Assembly (NCBI GenBank): GCA_021158865.1
Contig: JAGGSX010000006.1
Location: 1-13,396 of the forward strand
Source: Thermoplasmata archaeon
GTDB lineage: Archaea; Thermoplasmatota; E2; UBA202; JdFR-43
Length of the DNA stretch: 13,396 bases
Direction of reading: 5' to 3'
The translations under genes and the position numbers were made by a program. How positions within the stretch are numbered: position 1 is the first letter of the stretch; the number at the start of each line of letters is the position of its first letter. Of this stretch, positions 1-8,563 are shown in pieces. The notes beneath the pieces were generated by a model that saw only the letters and a list, made by a program, of their open reading frames with translations, was not told the DNA's origin and did not search any database.

Positions 1-3000
1 ATATATCGCTTGCATTTGTTTGCTCTTCTTTAAACCATCCAAGGCTATTCCATCCCACCAGCAAGGTTATGTTAACGCTTGTAATTGGCAATCCAGTTAC
101 GCTTAAATTTGTATTATTGCTTACAGAAATGAAGTAGCCTGTTCCATTTTCAATTGCAAAGTTATTCGGTGAGCCATGGGTATATACATCAAAATCATCT
201 TTGCTGTTATTCCATTTCAATATGAGATTGCATCCTTGTATGGAGAAATAGAGCATAGATGCATTATACTCGTTTTCACAAGGCAATGTAACAAAATTCC
301 ATCCTCGATGTAACATAAATGAAAATAAACTTGAATTTATGTTGAAAACAACTGTATCATTTAAGCCATTATATTCTGCTATTAATGTTGCTATGCCATC
401 ATTGTTACCAGAATTGAATGAAATTCTTTTTCCTTGGGTTGCATTAATGCTTGCATTTGAGCCATAATTTGCAATACTCCAGTTTGCATTTATTAAGCCA
501 ACAAAGCCATAGGTATTGTTGAATGCAGAAGCATAAGCATTGAAAGAAAAGTTTGTTGAAATGTTGTAATTACAAATTTCATTTTTCGTTGAAAAAGTAA
601 TGGCAATGTAATCAATGGGTATGTAAGGTATTCCTGCATACTCATAAGCCCCTATATCGTATCCATTTCCTTGGGGTCTTTCGATTCCGTCAAAATCAAC
701 TAATGGAGCATTATATGATGTTCCGTTATCAATTGCCGTGCTTTCTTCTGATAAATGAAAGTCCCAGTTACTTAAATTCATGAATAATTTGGGTGGGTCA
801 TATACCACTATAGAATGCTCATCTTGGCTGCTATAATTTGTCCATGCACCATCTCTAATATCATCTATCGAAAATTCATCTGTATATCCTACAGATATTA
901 CTCTAAGAGGATTATCATTGTGGAATATATTATAATCTCCATTGTAATTGCTTGCATCTCTCTCTTCAAATGATAGTCCTATATTATCACCATTTGTAAG
1001 AATACAGTTATACATCTGCAAACTATCCGAAGAATTCTCTATCCATATATTATATGTGCCGGCATCAATAAAATTGCAATTCTGAAGGGTTGTCTTACCA
1101 GGACTCCCGTCCCAATCAAGTTCAGCATTTGTTATCCCATTATGATATGCAATACAATTTACGAGGGTGATATTATCCTGCCATATTTTATATCCAGTAT
1201 ACCAACAATCATGAGACAGACATCTATTCAATGTCGTATTTTTTGCACTTATGTCAAATCCGTCAAATACATTATATGAAATGCATTGGTTAAATGTAAA
1301 ATTGTGTTGATTACCGTGTCCGAGAGCAAATCCATCCACATTTTGACCTTGGTCTACAGCATCGTGTGCAATGCATTTATAGATTAAGCCATTATAACAA
1401 TCTTTCCCCCCAGATGGGGAGGCGTCAAATCCGTAGAGAAGAAAATTGTATAATTCAATGTTCCTCAATTCAAAATCATGTGTTCCATCTGCCATTCCTA
1501 TCCCAAATGTAACATTATAGACACTACAATTATAAATTTGTATGTGTGAGGAATTTGTTATCCACATTCCAGTTGTCCAATTTCTTATCTCAAGTCCCAC
1601 CAATTTTATGTATGAATTCGTTATTGTGATACAGTTGCTCCAGCTGCTTCCATTTCCATCAATTATAATCCTATCATTGCTGTATGCAGAAAATGTTATG
1701 TATCCATCTGCGTCTCCATCATAAATACTGGATATATGCTCATGATATATGCCATCTCTTATGAAAACCGTGTCGCCCGCCCGCGCCTCCGTAACGGCAT
1801 GCTGGATGGTTTTCCATGGTTGAGAAATTGTTCCGGGATTGCTATCATTTCCCCAAGGGGCAACATAATATGCCTTTCTCTCAAATTTCAGAATCCATGT
1901 ATCATTCGATGGAATGCTATCATTTATTGTTATTGTTTCATTTCCAGTATAGCTTATACTCCTGTTTTCAACCAACTCAACTATACTGAAGCCCTTTATT
2001 CCTATTTTATTTGCATATATTCGAAGAGAAAATTTTTGTGATTTGTTTGTTGGATTATGGATTGTAAAATATTTTCCATATCTTTCCACATAAACATTTG
2101 AATTGTTTGATATTCCGTATGTTATTGGCTCCCACCCATCAGAATTTATTTCTTTTATAAGAGGAATATATTTTTTAAATAGCGGTCTATCTCTATTGTA
2201 AAGCGATGAATTTTCCCAATACACATCATTGCAGGCATTGTGACTGAACATACTCGGATAAAATCCATAAAATAAGCATTTCTTGAAATATCTTTCAACA
2301 TCTTCATAACCCATTGAAGAAAAATTTGTATTCATCAAAAAAAGATATGGTTTTTTGTAAGAAAGAGCTCTCAAAAAATTAAGTGTTTCATCTGTTGCTG
2401 GAGTGAAATTTCCATTTTGGAACCAGTTTATTTCTGTGCCTGAAACATCAATCAATGGGAAAAAAAATGAGGCGGGAATTCCCATTCCATTTGCCATCAC
2501 AAGTTTTCTATTTTTATGCATATTCTTAGAAACGTTTTTTGTGAATTTGTAATGAGTGAAAAGCTCAACAATAACTGGATTTCCTTTTGAATCAAGTGAT
2601 AGAGGAAACGTTATGTTTTCAAAATTTTTCTCTCTATAATCATTCATATACCAAAAATAACCTCCTAAAGAATCAAGATATACTCCATCAAGTGTTGCAT
2701 TTTCTTCCATTGCATCTTCAAAAGCTGGTTCAATGGTGAGATTCCACACAACATGAGCTTTATTCCAATAGCTTTTATTTTCTCCAATATCAGGATCAGA
2801 ATTTGTGACAAATAAAGCACTCCATCCACTTCCACTTATCCAAGGGACATTACGTATATCAAAAAAGTAATTTCCTGTTTCGTTATATGCTCCAGAAACA
2901 ATTACAGCTCTTGAATTCATTCTTAACCACAAATTTGATGAATTTATATTTTCATACAGCCTCTGCATAACTTGACTTACATTTGGCTTATCGCTATAAT

Positions 3001-4462
3001 CACCCATATCCTCCCAGTAAAACCATGGTTCTGTATAAACAAATGAATATATTCCATGTTGGTCATCCCATGGCACATTATTGTTTCCTTCATGAAAAGC
3101 AAATCCAAAATCCTCTGATTCATTTATTGTGCTTATATCAACGAATGGCATCCATATTCCCTCATCTATAACCCTTTTTGTGAAATATTGTGGAAATATC
3201 TCATAATATTTTTTCAAAGCCCCTCTAAATCCCCATTTGGGATAATCGTTTTTATATACAATGAAAGAAATATTTGCTTCTTTTGAGGATATTTTTGTTT
3301 TATTTGTAAGAGCAAAATCAAATGAGATTGTGTATGAAAATGGTGAGTAGAATATTCTGAAAATCACTGGATTGTTTAACGGGATTGCGTATGATATACC
3401 TGTTTCATTATCTGAAATTGATGAAATAGGATAAATTGATATATATCTATCACGACCAAACCATTGCCAATTTTTATAAAGATTTTCATCTGAAAAATTG
3501 ATTATTCTCCCGTTTCTTACATCATCTCCCCATATATACCCGCTTAGATTCAATGGAAGAGAGAAATAAAGTGTTACCGCTTTATCTTCATTGCATAAAG
3601 CTCTTACTCTCGCATTTACCCTTATATACCTATCATGTGGAATATATGACGCGTTGAACATGACATCTCCTTTTGTTAAATTCTCATATATTGTTCCATT
3701 ATTCTCTGTAACAGACCCATTAAGCCATGTATAATCTGTTTTTGCGATTTTGATATCATCAAAAAATACTTTTCCGGTATGATATCTAAACAATGCATAT
3801 ATATACAAATACTTCACAGGCTTCCCTATATGTATAATTTTTTCAGAATATCGCCAGTTATGGCTACCAGTATCAAACATTGCCACCTGTCCCCACAGAT
3901 GAGTATTATCAATGTAAGTTATATCAACATAGATTGAATAATGATAATCTCTTTTCCCAGAAACATTTTCTGCTTTACTCCATCCAGATAGCTTGAGCAA
4001 TGAATAATTTTTCATTGTATCATTAAATGTTATTTTCTGGTATGCTCCATATATCATGGAATCATTCCAGCATTTTATCATTATTGAATGATTTCCATTG
4101 TGTGATTCATTGGATATTGTATATCCATTATGATATGAATTCCAACTGGATTCGCTCCCATTTTGTATATCTTCAAATCCAGGATTTGCAACAATATTTC
4201 CAGATAAATCTGGAAAGTTATTCCATTCGGACATATAAAATCCACTTCTTTCATTTCCATAAAATTTCTTTTCGTCCACATCCACTTCATCAATATGCCC
4301 ATCCATAGAAAAAAGAATTGAAAAATTATCTCCTGTATCAACTGAAGCATTATTTTTAGTATAGGAGGAAGGTAAATCTTTAGAAACTTCAGTTCCCTTT
4401 ATTCCGGATATATTAGAAAATATTAGACATGCAAGCAATAAATATATCACAATTCTTTTCAT
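1..4462 (-). CDS. Giant secreted multidomain protein: CBM-like + hydrolase-like barrel + beta-helix + Ig-like domains (3' end beyond window)
   Basis: The frame is open from the ATG at 4462 to the left edge, giving 1487 visible residues. It starts MKRIVIYLLLACLIFSNISG, a Sec-type signal peptide; LLAC could be read as a lipobox but hydrophobic residues continue past it. In order I see: about 88-240, a jelly-roll carbohydrate-binding-like module opening with NPGFED; about 248-420, a beta-rich domain; about 429-770, a probable TIM barrel with DGVYLDS (D592, D597) and DVSGTE (D672, E677), resembling glycoside hydrolases, family not identified; a beta domain to about 860; from 864, a right-handed parallel beta-helix starting AYYVAPWGNDSNPGT; about 1268, DIGAYEYAG, as in choice-of-anchor Q regions; then an Ig-like segment; from about 1380, a module with HRGWNFVTLP that continues off the window. 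Export and polysaccharide binding or cleavage are inferred from the architecture. It may instead be a non-catalytic adhesin. Confidence 0.85.
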   Translation of the reverse strand, partial: MKRIVIYLLLACLIFSNISGIKGTEVSKDLPSSYTKNNASVDTGDNFSILFSMDGHIDEVDVDEKKFYGNERSGFYMSEWNNFPDLSGNIVANPGFEDIQNGSESSWNSYHNGYTISNESHNGNHSIMIKCWNDSMIYGAYQKITFNDTMKNYSLLKLSGWSKAENVSGKRDYHYSIYVDITYIDNTHLWGQVAMFDTGSHNWRYSEKIIHIGKPVKYLYIYALFRYHTGKVFFDDIKIAKTDYTWLNGSVTENNGTIYENLTKGDVMFNASYIPHDRYIRVNARVRALCNEDKAVTLYFSLPLNLSGYIWGDDVRNGRIINFSDENLYKNWQWFGRDRYISIYPISSISDNETGISYAIPLNNPVIFRIFYSPFSYTISFDFALTNKTKISSKEANISFIVYKNDYPKWGFRGALKKYYEIFPQYFTKRVIDEGIWMPFVDISTINESEDFGFAFHEGNNNVPWDDQHGIYSFVYTEPWFYWEDMGDYSDKPNVSQVMQRLYENINSSNLWLRMNSRAVIVSGAYNETGNYFFDIRNVPWISGSGWSALFVTNSDPDIGENKSYWNKAHVVWNLTIEPAFEDAMEENATLDGVYLDSLGGYFWYMNDYREKNFENITFPLSLDSKGNPVIVELFTHYKFTKNVSKNMHKNRKLVMANGMGIPASFFFPLIDVSGTEINWFQNGNFTPATDETLNFLRALSYKKPYLFLMNTNFSSMGYEDVERYFKKCLFYGFYPSMFSHNACNDVYWENSSLYNRDRPLFKKYIPLIKEINSDGWEPITYGISNNSNVYVERYGKYFTIHNPTNKSQKFSLRIYANKIGIKGFSIVELVENRSISYTGNETITINDSIPSNDTWILKFERKAYYVAPWGNDSNPGTISQPWKTIQHAVTEARAGDTVFIRDGIYHEHISSIYDGDADGYITFSAYSNDRIIIDGNGSSWSNCITITNSYIKLVGLEIRNWTTGMWITNSSHIQIYNCSVYNVTFGIGMADGTHDFELRNIELYNFLLYGFDASPSGGKDCYNGLIYKCIAHDAVDQGQNVDGFALGHGNQHNFTFNQCISYNVFDGFDISAKNTTLNRCLSHDCWYTGYKIWQDNITLVNCIAYHNGITNAELDWDGSPGKTTLQNCNFIDAGTYNIWIENSSDSLQMYNCILTNGDNIGLSFEERDASNYNGDYNIFHNDNPLRVISVGYTDEFSIDDIRDGAWTNYSSQDEHSIVVYDPPKLFMNLSNWDFHLSEESTAIDNGTSYNAPLVDFDGIERPQGNGYDIGAYEYAGIPYIPIDYIAITFSTKNEICNYNISTNFSFNAYASAFNNTYGFVGLINANWSIANYGSNASINATQGKRISFNSGNNDGIATLIAEYNGLNDTVVFNINSSLFSFMLHRGWNFVTLPCENEYNASMLYFSIQGCNLILKWNNSKDDFDVYTHGSPNNFAIENGTGYFISVSNNTNLSVTGLPITSVNITLLVGWNSLGWFKEEQTNASDI

Positions 4463-4480
4463 ATCTATAATATTTTCAAT

Positions 4481-4490
4481 TTTTATTAAT
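4481..4490 (-). promoter_or_regulatory. Putative TATA box for the giant surface-protein gene
   Basis: On the minus strand this reads ATTAATAAAA, centred about 23 bases before the ATG at 4462. That distance fits an archaeal TATA box serving a leaderless or nearly leaderless transcript. No Shine-Dalgarno-like sequence precedes this ATG. It shares a 90-base divergent intergenic region with the ligA promoter. Confidence 0.5.
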
Positions 4491-4523
4491 TTTGCTAATG
4501 TATTCAGAAAGCAATTTAGAAAA

Positions 4524-4534
4524 ATATTTATTAT
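4524..4534 (+). promoter_or_regulatory. Putative TATA box for ligA
   Basis: The stretch ATATTTATTAT is centred about 24 bases before the ATG at 4553. The bases just before the ATG are a T run with no Shine-Dalgarno match, so a leaderless message is likely. The whole area is AT-rich, so the exact box is uncertain. Confidence 0.4.
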
Positions 4535-4552
4535 AATACATCCATTTTTTTT

Positions 4553-6553
4553 ATGAGTAATTCAAAAGAGGAGGCAAAAAAAAGAATAGAATGGCTTCGC
4601 AAAGAAATACGGAGGCACAACTATCTTTATTATGTATTGAATAAACCGGAGATTTCGGATGCTGAATATGATGAACTCATGGAAGAATTGCGCCGCCTTG
4701 AAGAAAAATACCCAGAATTTGTGACAGCCGATTCCCCAACGCAGCGTATTGGAGCCCCACCTGCAAAAGAATTCAAAAGTGTAAGGCATGTAAAACCAAT
4801 GTTAAGCCTCGATACTGCACATACTGAAGAAGAGATAAAAGCTTTTGATAAAAGAATTAAAAAAGAAATTGGCGATTCTATAGAATATGTTGCAGAACCA
4901 AAATTGGATGGGCTGAGTGTTGAATTGATATATGAGAATGGAAAATATGTCAGGGGCTCTACAAGAGGGGATGGAATAAATGGGGAAGATGTTACAGAGA
5001 ATATAAAAACAATAAGAGCTGTCCCTCTTGTTTTGAGAAGCGACGAGATTCCAGTCCCAACGAGGCTTGCTGTTAGGGGGGAAGTAATAATGCATATAAG
5101 CGATTTTGAAAAATTAAATAAGGAGCTTATACAGAAAGGAGAAGAAACACTGGCAAATCCAAGGAATGCTGCTGCTGGGTCGCTGCGCCGCCTTGACCCA
5201 AATGAGACTGCTGCCCGTCCCCTTGACATATTCTTTTATGAAATAATGCTTTCGGAAGGATATGAAATAAAAAACCAATGGGATGCCCTGCATGCCTTAA
5301 AAAAATGGGGACTTAAAGTGAGCTCGTATGTAAGGAAATGCAGAGATATTGACGAAGCGATAGAATATCATGGCGAGATGGAGAATAAAAGAGACAGACT
5401 GAGTTATGAGATAGATGGAGTTGTTATAAAAGTCAACAGATTTGATTATCAGGAGAAGCTCGGGCAGAAATCCCGTTCTCCAAGATGGGCTATAGCATAT
5501 AAATTCCCACCCCGCAAGGAGGAGACGCAAATTGTTGACATAGTTGTTCAAGTGGGGAGAACTGGAATATTGACCCCGGTTGCTCTTCTAAAGCCTGTTG
5601 ATGTTAAGGGAGTTACTGTTTCAAGAGCGACATTGCATAATGAGGATTATATAAAGCAGAAGGATATAAGGATTGGTGATTGGGTCAGAGTTGCAAGAGC
5701 TGGAGATGTTATTCCTGAAGTTATGGAGGTCATTAAAGAAAAAAGAACCGGGAAAGAAAAAATATTTCGAATGCCAGATCGTTGCCCGGTATGCGGAAGC
5801 AGGGTAGTAAAAGAAGGAGCATATTATCGTTGCACTGGAGGGCTTTCATGCTCTGCTCAATTGAAAAGGAGCATAACACATTTTGCTTCCAAAGGAGCAA
5901 TGGATATTGAAGGCTTGGGAGGGCAAACCGTTGATTTGCTTGTTGAAAAAGGATTGGTCAAAAAAATAAGCGATATATACAGACTAAAAAAAGCTGATCT
6001 GTTATCTCTTCCAAGGTTTGCTGAAAAATCTGCTGAAAATTTAATGGAAGCAATAGAAAAAAGCAAAAGCAAAAATCTTGCAAGATTAATATATGCTTTA
6101 GGAATACCAAATGTTGGTGAGCATACTGCAAAAATTCTGGCTGAGAGATTTAGAAGCATGGACAAATTAATGAACGCAAGCATGTCAGAATTAATTTCAA
6201 TAAATGAAATTGGTCCAGAAACAGCAGAAAGCATAATAAATTTTTTTAAGGAAGAAAGAAATAGAAAGGAAATAAAATCATTGAAAGAACTTGGATTGAA
6301 AATGGAATATGAAGAGGGAGAAAGGAAACTAAAAGGAATAAAATTTGTTTTTACTGGCGCATTAAAAGAATTTACGAGAGGGGAAGCAAAATCAATTGTT
6401 GAGCAATTGGGTGGAGAGGTTTTAAATAGCGTAAGCAAAAATGTTGATTATGTCGTTGTCGGAGAAAAACCTGGCTCAAAATATGATAAAGCAAGGGCAA
6501 TGGGCTTAAAAATAATAAATGAAGATGAATTTAAGAAGTTGATAGAAAAATGA
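4553..6553 (+). CDS. ligA: NAD-dependent DNA ligase LigA
   Basis: Seals nicks in duplex DNA using NAD+, via an enzyme-AMP and then a DNA-adenylate intermediate. At 666 residues it is full length for the family (about 650-700). Domains in order: Ia NAD-binding region (about 1-65, with HNYLYYVLN and SPTQRIG); adenylation domain with the catalytic lysine K117 in EPKLDG, RGDG at 138-141 and NPRNAAAGSLR at 202-212; the EIDGVVIKV motif (286-294); OB fold (about 320-400, GRTGILTPVA); zinc finger with C411, C414, C427 and C433; helix-hairpin-helix region (about 440-580, with GIPNVGEHTA); BRCT domain (about 591-666, FVFTGAL). All key residues are present, so it should be active. It is the typical bacterial replicative ligase; most archaea use an ATP-dependent enzyme, and it sits here among plainly archaeal genes. 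No ATP-dependent ligase lies in the window. Confidence 0.97.
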   Translation: MSNSKEEAKKRIEWLRKEIRRHNYLYYVLNKPEISDAEYDELMEELRRLEEKYPEFVTADSPTQRIGAPPAKEFKSVRHVKPMLSLDTAHTEEEIKAFDKRIKKEIGDSIEYVAEPKLDGLSVELIYENGKYVRGSTRGDGINGEDVTENIKTIRAVPLVLRSDEIPVPTRLAVRGEVIMHISDFEKLNKELIQKGEETLANPRNAAAGSLRRLDPNETAARPLDIFFYEIMLSEGYEIKNQWDALHALKKWGLKVSSYVRKCRDIDEAIEYHGEMENKRDRLSYEIDGVVIKVNRFDYQEKLGQKSRSPRWAIAYKFPPRKEETQIVDIVVQVGRTGILTPVALLKPVDVKGVTVSRATLHNEDYIKQKDIRIGDWVRVARAGDVIPEVMEVIKEKRTGKEKIFRMPDRCPVCGSRVVKEGAYYRCTGGLSCSAQLKRSITHFASKGAMDIEGLGGQTVDLLVEKGLVKKISDIYRLKKADLLSLPRFAEKSAENLMEAIEKSKSKNLARLIYALGIPNVGEHTAKILAERFRSMDKLMNASMSELISINEIGPETAESIINFFKEERNRKEIKSLKELGLKMEYEEGERKLKGIKFVFTGALKEFTRGEAKSIVEQLGGEVLNSVSKNVDYVVVGEKPGSKYDKARAMGLKIINEDEFKKLIEK

Positions 6554-6577
6554 AAAATCATGTTTTCAACCATTAAC

Positions 6578-6594
6578 TTTATAATTTAATAAAC
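6578..6594 (+). promoter_or_regulatory. Putative TATA region for the 6604 beta-helix gene
   Basis: Two overlapping AT elements are present: TTTATAATTT at 6578-6587 and TTTAATAAAC at 6585-6594. The first is about 21 bases before the ATG at 6604. The second is about 26 bases before the alternative ATG at 6616. Their presence suggests this gene can be transcribed independently of ligA, which ends only 50 bases upstream. Confidence 0.35.
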
Positions 6595-6603
6595 ATTCAC
6601 TAT

Positions 6604-8343
6604 ATGGATGCAAGTATGAAGAAAGCTATTATAGTTGGCATAGTATTAATCTTACTTTCTTCAATTCCAGTTAATACTTATTCCTATGAAAAGACGAAAG
6701 AAGCAAACTTTATGAATGGAAGCAACAATGGAAAAACATTATATGTTGGCGGCTCTGGGCCAAATAACTATACAAGCATTCAAGATGCAATAAATGCTGC
6801 CAACAATGGAGATACAATTTTTGTATACAGCGGAACATACAATGAAAGTGTTATAATAAACAAAAGCATAACCTTGATTGGCGAAAATGGGGATACAACG
6901 ATAATACATGCTGAGAAAGGATATGCAATAAATTTAACTGGGAGTTTAGTAAACATTGAGAATTTTACTATAATCAATGGCAGATGGGAAGATGCCGGTA
7001 TGATAATATATAAGTCAATGAATAATTTAATCTCTCATTGTAAATTTTACAAAAATGAGTGGAGTGGTATAGAGATATACTTCTCAAATAAAAACAGGAT
7101 TTTGAATTGCACTTTCGAGAGCAATATCGTAGGGATAGAACTTCGTTATTCATTCAATAACATTGTCTCAAACTGCAGTATTTCACATGGTGGGGACGGA
7201 ATAAACATTATGTTTTCTGATAGTAACACTATATCCAATTGCAGGATTTATAAAAACAACTGGGACGGTGTTTCACTTGAAGGCTCCTCAAATAATAAAG
7301 TTACAAACAATGTTTTTGTTAGCAATGGAATTAGCATAGGAGGGAATAAACCCTCTCATTTTATTCATGAAATTTATAACAATACGATAAATGGATTGCC
7401 ATTGATATACATCAAAAACGAAAATAATATCATTCTTAAGAATGTAAAGGCGGGAGAAATAATAATAGTAAATTGCAGATATTCCGAAATAAGAAATATC
7501 AGCATAAACAATAGTGGTATTGGGATAGAAATTGCTTATTGTAATAACATCATTATCTCAAACTGTAACATCTCAAATACATATGAAGGAATCTTGCTTC
7601 TCTTTTCATCTAACAACATTCTTTCTAATAATTACATATCACAATCAAACGAAAGCGGGATTTCTTTGAATACCTGTGATAATAATATCATCATAGGAAA
7701 TCGTGTAGCCAATACCTATAATGATGCCATATTTCTTTGGGACTCCTGCTATAATAACATTTCCAGTAATGAAATCACTGAAAATGGTGGAGGGGTTTTG
7801 GTATTCTCATACTCAGATTATAATATTGTGTATGGAAATTATGTGGCAAAAAATAATCTTTATGGGATAAGTATTCAAGGTGGCTCTTTCAATAAAGTCA
7901 TGCACAATGTTGTTCGTGAGAGCAAATACTGGTGCGGAATATCTACAGCAAAGAGTTGGACATGCAACAATATAATTTCCTATAATGAAGTAATGTATAA
8001 TAATTGGGTTGGAATAGAAATTGAGGGTGCTGGAAATATTATATGCAATAATAACATATCTCATAACACTCAATGTGGTATATATCTAAGTTCGTTTCTG
8101 GGAACTGATTGTAAAAGAAATGTGATAAAAGAAAACAATTTTATTGAAAATGGTGTAAATGCAGAGTTTGATGTAAAACTTCTGTCTCTTAATATATGGC
8201 TTAGGAATTACTGGAGTGACTGGCGTTCTTTCTTTCCAAAACCAATCCATGGAAAATGTATAATCTTTTCCATGCCAATGTTCAGAATAAGGATACCATG
8301 GTTAAATTTTGACTGGATGCCTTCATTAACGCCATACAAATAG
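6604..8343 (+). CDS. Secreted NosD-like right-handed beta-helix protein
   Basis: 579 residues from the ATG at 6604. An in-frame ATG at 6616 (MKKAIIVGIVLILLSSIPV) gives a more typical signal peptide and may be the true start. After the signal comes the entry motif NYTSIQDAINAANNGDTIFV (residues 55-74). Some 20 beta-helix rungs follow, of the N-N-x-I-S-N-C type with asparagine ladders, as in the NosD/CASH family. A region around 262-300 (GLPLIYIKN, then AGEIIIVNC) is typical of NosD paralogues. The protein ends with a conserved block from 529 (IWLRNYWSDW, then PKPIHG, then PWLNFDWMP) and has no transmembrane anchor or transporter genes nearby, so a copper role as in the nos cluster is not supported. 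Best call: exported surface or extracellular protein, substrate unknown. It converges with the zinc-ribbon gene, 19 bases between stop codons. Confidence 0.9.
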   Translation: MDASMKKAIIVGIVLILLSSIPVNTYSYEKTKEANFMNGSNNGKTLYVGGSGPNNYTSIQDAINAANNGDTIFVYSGTYNESVIINKSITLIGENGDTTIIHAEKGYAINLTGSLVNIENFTIINGRWEDAGMIIYKSMNNLISHCKFYKNEWSGIEIYFSNKNRILNCTFESNIVGIELRYSFNNIVSNCSISHGGDGINIMFSDSNTISNCRIYKNNWDGVSLEGSSNNKVTNNVFVSNGISIGGNKPSHFIHEIYNNTINGLPLIYIKNENNIILKNVKAGEIIIVNCRYSEIRNISINNSGIGIEIAYCNNIIISNCNISNTYEGILLLFSSNNILSNNYISQSNESGISLNTCDNNIIIGNRVANTYNDAIFLWDSCYNNISSNEITENGGGVLVFSYSDYNIVYGNYVAKNNLYGISIQGGSFNKVMHNVVRESKYWCGISTAKSWTCNNIISYNEVMYNNWVGIEIEGAGNIICNNNISHNTQCGIYLSSFLGTDCKRNVIKENNFIENGVNAEFDVKLLSLNIWLRNYWSDWRSFFPKPIHGKCIIFSMPMFRIRIPWLNFDWMPSLTPYK

Positions 8344-8362
8344 CAAATTCTCATCTAATTTC

Positions 8363-8533
8363 TCATTTTTTATGTTTCTTCTCCCAATCTTTCCTTATTT
8401 CTTTTGCTAGTTCTCCATCCTCAATTATGAGAGCCCCTATATATCCACAATCCTTGCAATGCCATTTACTCCATGTCTGGGGAAGAACCCACTCAACATT
8501 ACTTGAACCACATACCGGACAATATTTTGCCAT
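8363..8533 (-). CDS. Small zinc-ribbon protein, 56 residues
   Basis: A short gene reading MAKYCPVCGSSNVEWVLPQT onward, ending in a lysine-rich tail before TGA at 8363-8365. Two CxxC knuckles (C5/C8 in CPVCG, C26/C29 in CKDCG) form a classic zinc ribbon 18 residues apart, followed by YIGALIIEDGELAKEIRKDW, an acidic turn and a short basic helix. The coding quality is clear: no frame breaks, sensible composition and paired cysteines. Tiny zinc ribbons of this style are widespread in archaea and mostly uncharacterised; binding to nucleic acid or a protein partner is a guess. It starts 31 bases past the decayed C-terminal-region fragment (8564-8750) and converges on the beta-helix gene. Confidence 0.85.
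   Translation of the reverse strand: MAKYCPVCGSSNVEWVLPQTWSKWHCKDCGYIGALIIEDGELAKEIRKDWEKKHKK
8366..8371 (+). terminator. Possible T-tract terminator after the 6604 gene
   Basis: A run of six T residues lies 23 bases after the beta-helix stop codon, inside the 3' end of the convergent zinc-ribbon gene. Archaeal RNA polymerase often terminates at T-rich tracts without a hairpin. Supporting evidence is position only. Confidence 0.2.
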
Positions 8534-8550
8534 AAAAACAAAACATTACC

Positions 8551-8559
8551 ATTATTTTT
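8551..8559 (-). promoter_or_regulatory. Weak TATA-like element for the zinc-ribbon gene
   Basis: AAAAATAAT on the minus strand is centred about 22 bases before the ATG at 8533, matching the spacing seen at other starts here. It lies right at the downstream edge of the decayed fragment. The match is weak and the surroundings are AT-rich. Confidence 0.25.
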
Positions 8560-8563
8560 CATT

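Noticed and set aside
1542..4308. Several short plus-strand frames (for example 1736-2041, 4027-4308)
   Set aside because: They lie antisense to the continuous minus-strand frame 4462 to 1, show no domain or start signal, and have shadow-like composition.
4425..4462. Lipoprotein signal (LLAC) on the giant protein
   Set aside because: The cysteine at residue 12 is followed by more hydrophobic residues (LIF), so a plain Sec signal peptide is at least as likely.
4630..5229. Long minus-strand frame opposite ligA
   Set aside because: Antisense to the most conserved part of the ligase adenylation domain; serine-rich shadow with no recognisable motif.
5857..6438. 193-residue minus-strand frame opposite ligA
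   Set aside because: Antisense to the helix-hairpin-helix and BRCT coding region; serine/phenylalanine-rich shadow.
6604..8343. True NosD (copper insertion for nitrous oxide reductase)
   Set aside because: Only the beta-helix fold is shared; no nosZ, nosF or nosY-like gene lies nearby and the protein belongs to a multi-copy surface family.
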